In this document: positions 63,307 through 64,000 of the stretch, piece after piece | How the letters are laid out: each line of letters starts with the position of its first letter | How positions within the stretch are numbered: position 1 is the first letter of the stretch | NCBI RefSeq assembly: GCF_028736115.1 | Contig: NZ_CP117877.1 | Span: 2,852,001-2,916,000 of the forward strand | DNA from: Mucilaginibacter sp. KACC 22063 | GTDB lineage: Bacteria; Bacteroidota; Bacteroidia; Sphingobacteriales; Sphingobacteriaceae | DNA: 64,000 nucleotides | Direction: 5' to 3' | Notes under the pieces: generated by a model | The model's input: only the letters and a program-made list of their open reading frames with translations | Told to the model about the DNA's origin: nothing | The model's database searches: none | Made by a program: the position numbers and the translations under genes

Positions 63307-64000
63307 TTAAAATCCAATGTTTACACCAGCCATAAATGAACGGGCTTGAGGGTATGCACCGTGGTCAATTCCAAATGTTCCGCCGCCGATTTCAGGGTCG
63401 TAACCGGTGTATTTAGTAAAGGTTACCAGGTTCTCGGTCAATACATATACTCGCAGACGGTCTAACCCTACCTTGCTTGATAAAGCTTTAGGGAAGGTAT
63501 AACCTAACTGCATGGTTTTAATCCTGAAGAAGTTTCCGCTTTGCAGATACAGTTTAGAGAAGTTACCGTAGTTTTTGTTATTATCGCTATCTGTAACACG
63601 TGGCAGGCTTGCATTAGGGTTGCTTGGTGTCCAGCGGTCTAAAATGGTAGTCTGGTAATTAGCGTTTAAGATATCCAAACGGCGCAAGCCCTGGAATATC
63701 TGGTTGCCACCCTGGCCAATACCAAAGGCGGTAAAATCGAAGCGTTTGTAGCTTAGGTTTAGCGTTAAACCGTAGGTAACAGTTGGCAACGAGCTACCGA
63801 TGTTAGACCTGTCATCAGATGTAATTGAACCATCACCATTTAAGTCGGCCCATTTCACATCACCTGGCTGTGCATTTGGCTGTATTTTTTTGCCTAATGC
63901 ACTGGTATAGCTATCAATTTCTGCCTGTGTCTGGAAGATACCCAGCATGGTGTAACCATAAAATGCATGCATTGGCCCTCCTACGGTTGAACGGGTTACG
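63307..64000 (-). CDS. SusC/RagA-family TonB-dependent transporter, C-terminal part (runs off window)
   Basis: The last 231 residues of a TonB-dependent outer-membrane transporter; the frame stays open through the right edge (TRSTVGGPMHAFYGYTMLG precedes the first internal Met). Typical barrel-end features are DLNGDGSITSDDR, RFDFTAFGIGQGGNQIF, and the closing strand SFMAGVNIGF. It imports oligosaccharides together with SusD. The N-terminal plug and carboxypeptidase-like domain lie outside. Confidence 0.95.
   Translation of the reverse strand, partial: VTRSTVGGPMHAFYGYTMLGIFQTQAEIDSYTSALGKKIQPNAQPGDVKWADLNGDGSITSDDRSNIGSSLPTVTYGLTLNLSYKRFDFTAFGIGQGGNQIFQGLRRLDILNANYQTTILDRWTPSNPNASLPRVTDSDNNKNYGNFSKLYLQSGNFFRIKTMQLGYTFPKALSSKVGLDRLRVYVLTENLVTFTKYTGYDPEIGGGTFGIDHGAYPQARSFMAGVNIGF

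Overview
The window reads as a chromosomal segment of a Bacteroidota bacterium of the family Sphingobacteriaceae (Mucilaginibacter- or Pedobacter-like). Supporting signs are a SusC/SusD pair, a serine palmitoyltransferase that closely resembles the Sphingobacterium multivorum enzyme as I remember it, TAnnTTTG-type promoter elements, weak Shine-Dalgarno sequences, many lipoproteins, and DUF5686 and DUF4833 proteins. I see no tRNA, rRNA, insertion sequence, prophage or CRISPR array.

Layout. 1-12 kb is mixed housekeeping: the start of mutS, alaS, a creatininase-family protein, an MBL-fold hydrolase, an aldo/keto reductase, an unknown AT-rich two-gene cassette (8.0-9.6 kb), galK and a TrmH-type methyltransferase. 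12-18 kb gathers arginine functions: argS faces an arginine-deiminase-family gene, ctlX and an arginine decarboxylase. 18-24.5 kb has an AraC regulator with a siderophore-interacting protein, a pseudouridine synthase, a histone-H1-like protein, a response regulator, and the coupled pair gatB plus a TlpA-like lipoprotein. 24.8-36.5 kb has a desaturase, MerR, ComEC, an LTA-synthase-like sulfatase, and a tightly coupled operon of CDF transporter, Nudix, bioA and a ferritin-like di-iron protein. 36.8-42.7 kb is a complete RND efflux operon (TolC, adaptor, pump).

The centrepiece is 43.0-53.5 kb, a nearly contiguous pathway for inositol sphingolipids: serine palmitoyltransferase, a GNAT protein (candidate ceramide synthase), an SDR (candidate 3-ketosphinganine reductase), myo-inositol-phosphate synthase, a DUF5686 outer-membrane protein, a CDP-alcohol phosphatidyltransferase (candidate phosphatidylinositol-phosphate synthase), a DUF4833 secreted protein, a fatty-acid-2-hydroxylase-like enzyme, and a PAP2/AUR1-like protein (candidate inositol phosphorylceramide synthase). 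Related genes are known in Bacteroides and Caulobacter. What stands out here is the one-locus arrangement, the 2-hydroxylase, and the two proteins of unknown role (DUF5686 and DUF4833).

53.6-55.7 kb holds three less obvious items. A TPR protein has a C-terminal membrane anchor that lies in the -1 frame behind an A AAA AAG slippery heptamer. A 44-residue membrane protein lies on the minus strand. A candidate small RNA of about 155 nt is bounded by a consensus promoter and a strong terminator. From 55.7 kb to the window end is a minus-strand polysaccharide utilisation locus: susC, susD, a seven-haem cytochrome c lipoprotein, two GH30 enzymes and a GH5 enzyme, probably aimed at a beta-glucan. 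The cytochrome is an unexpected member.
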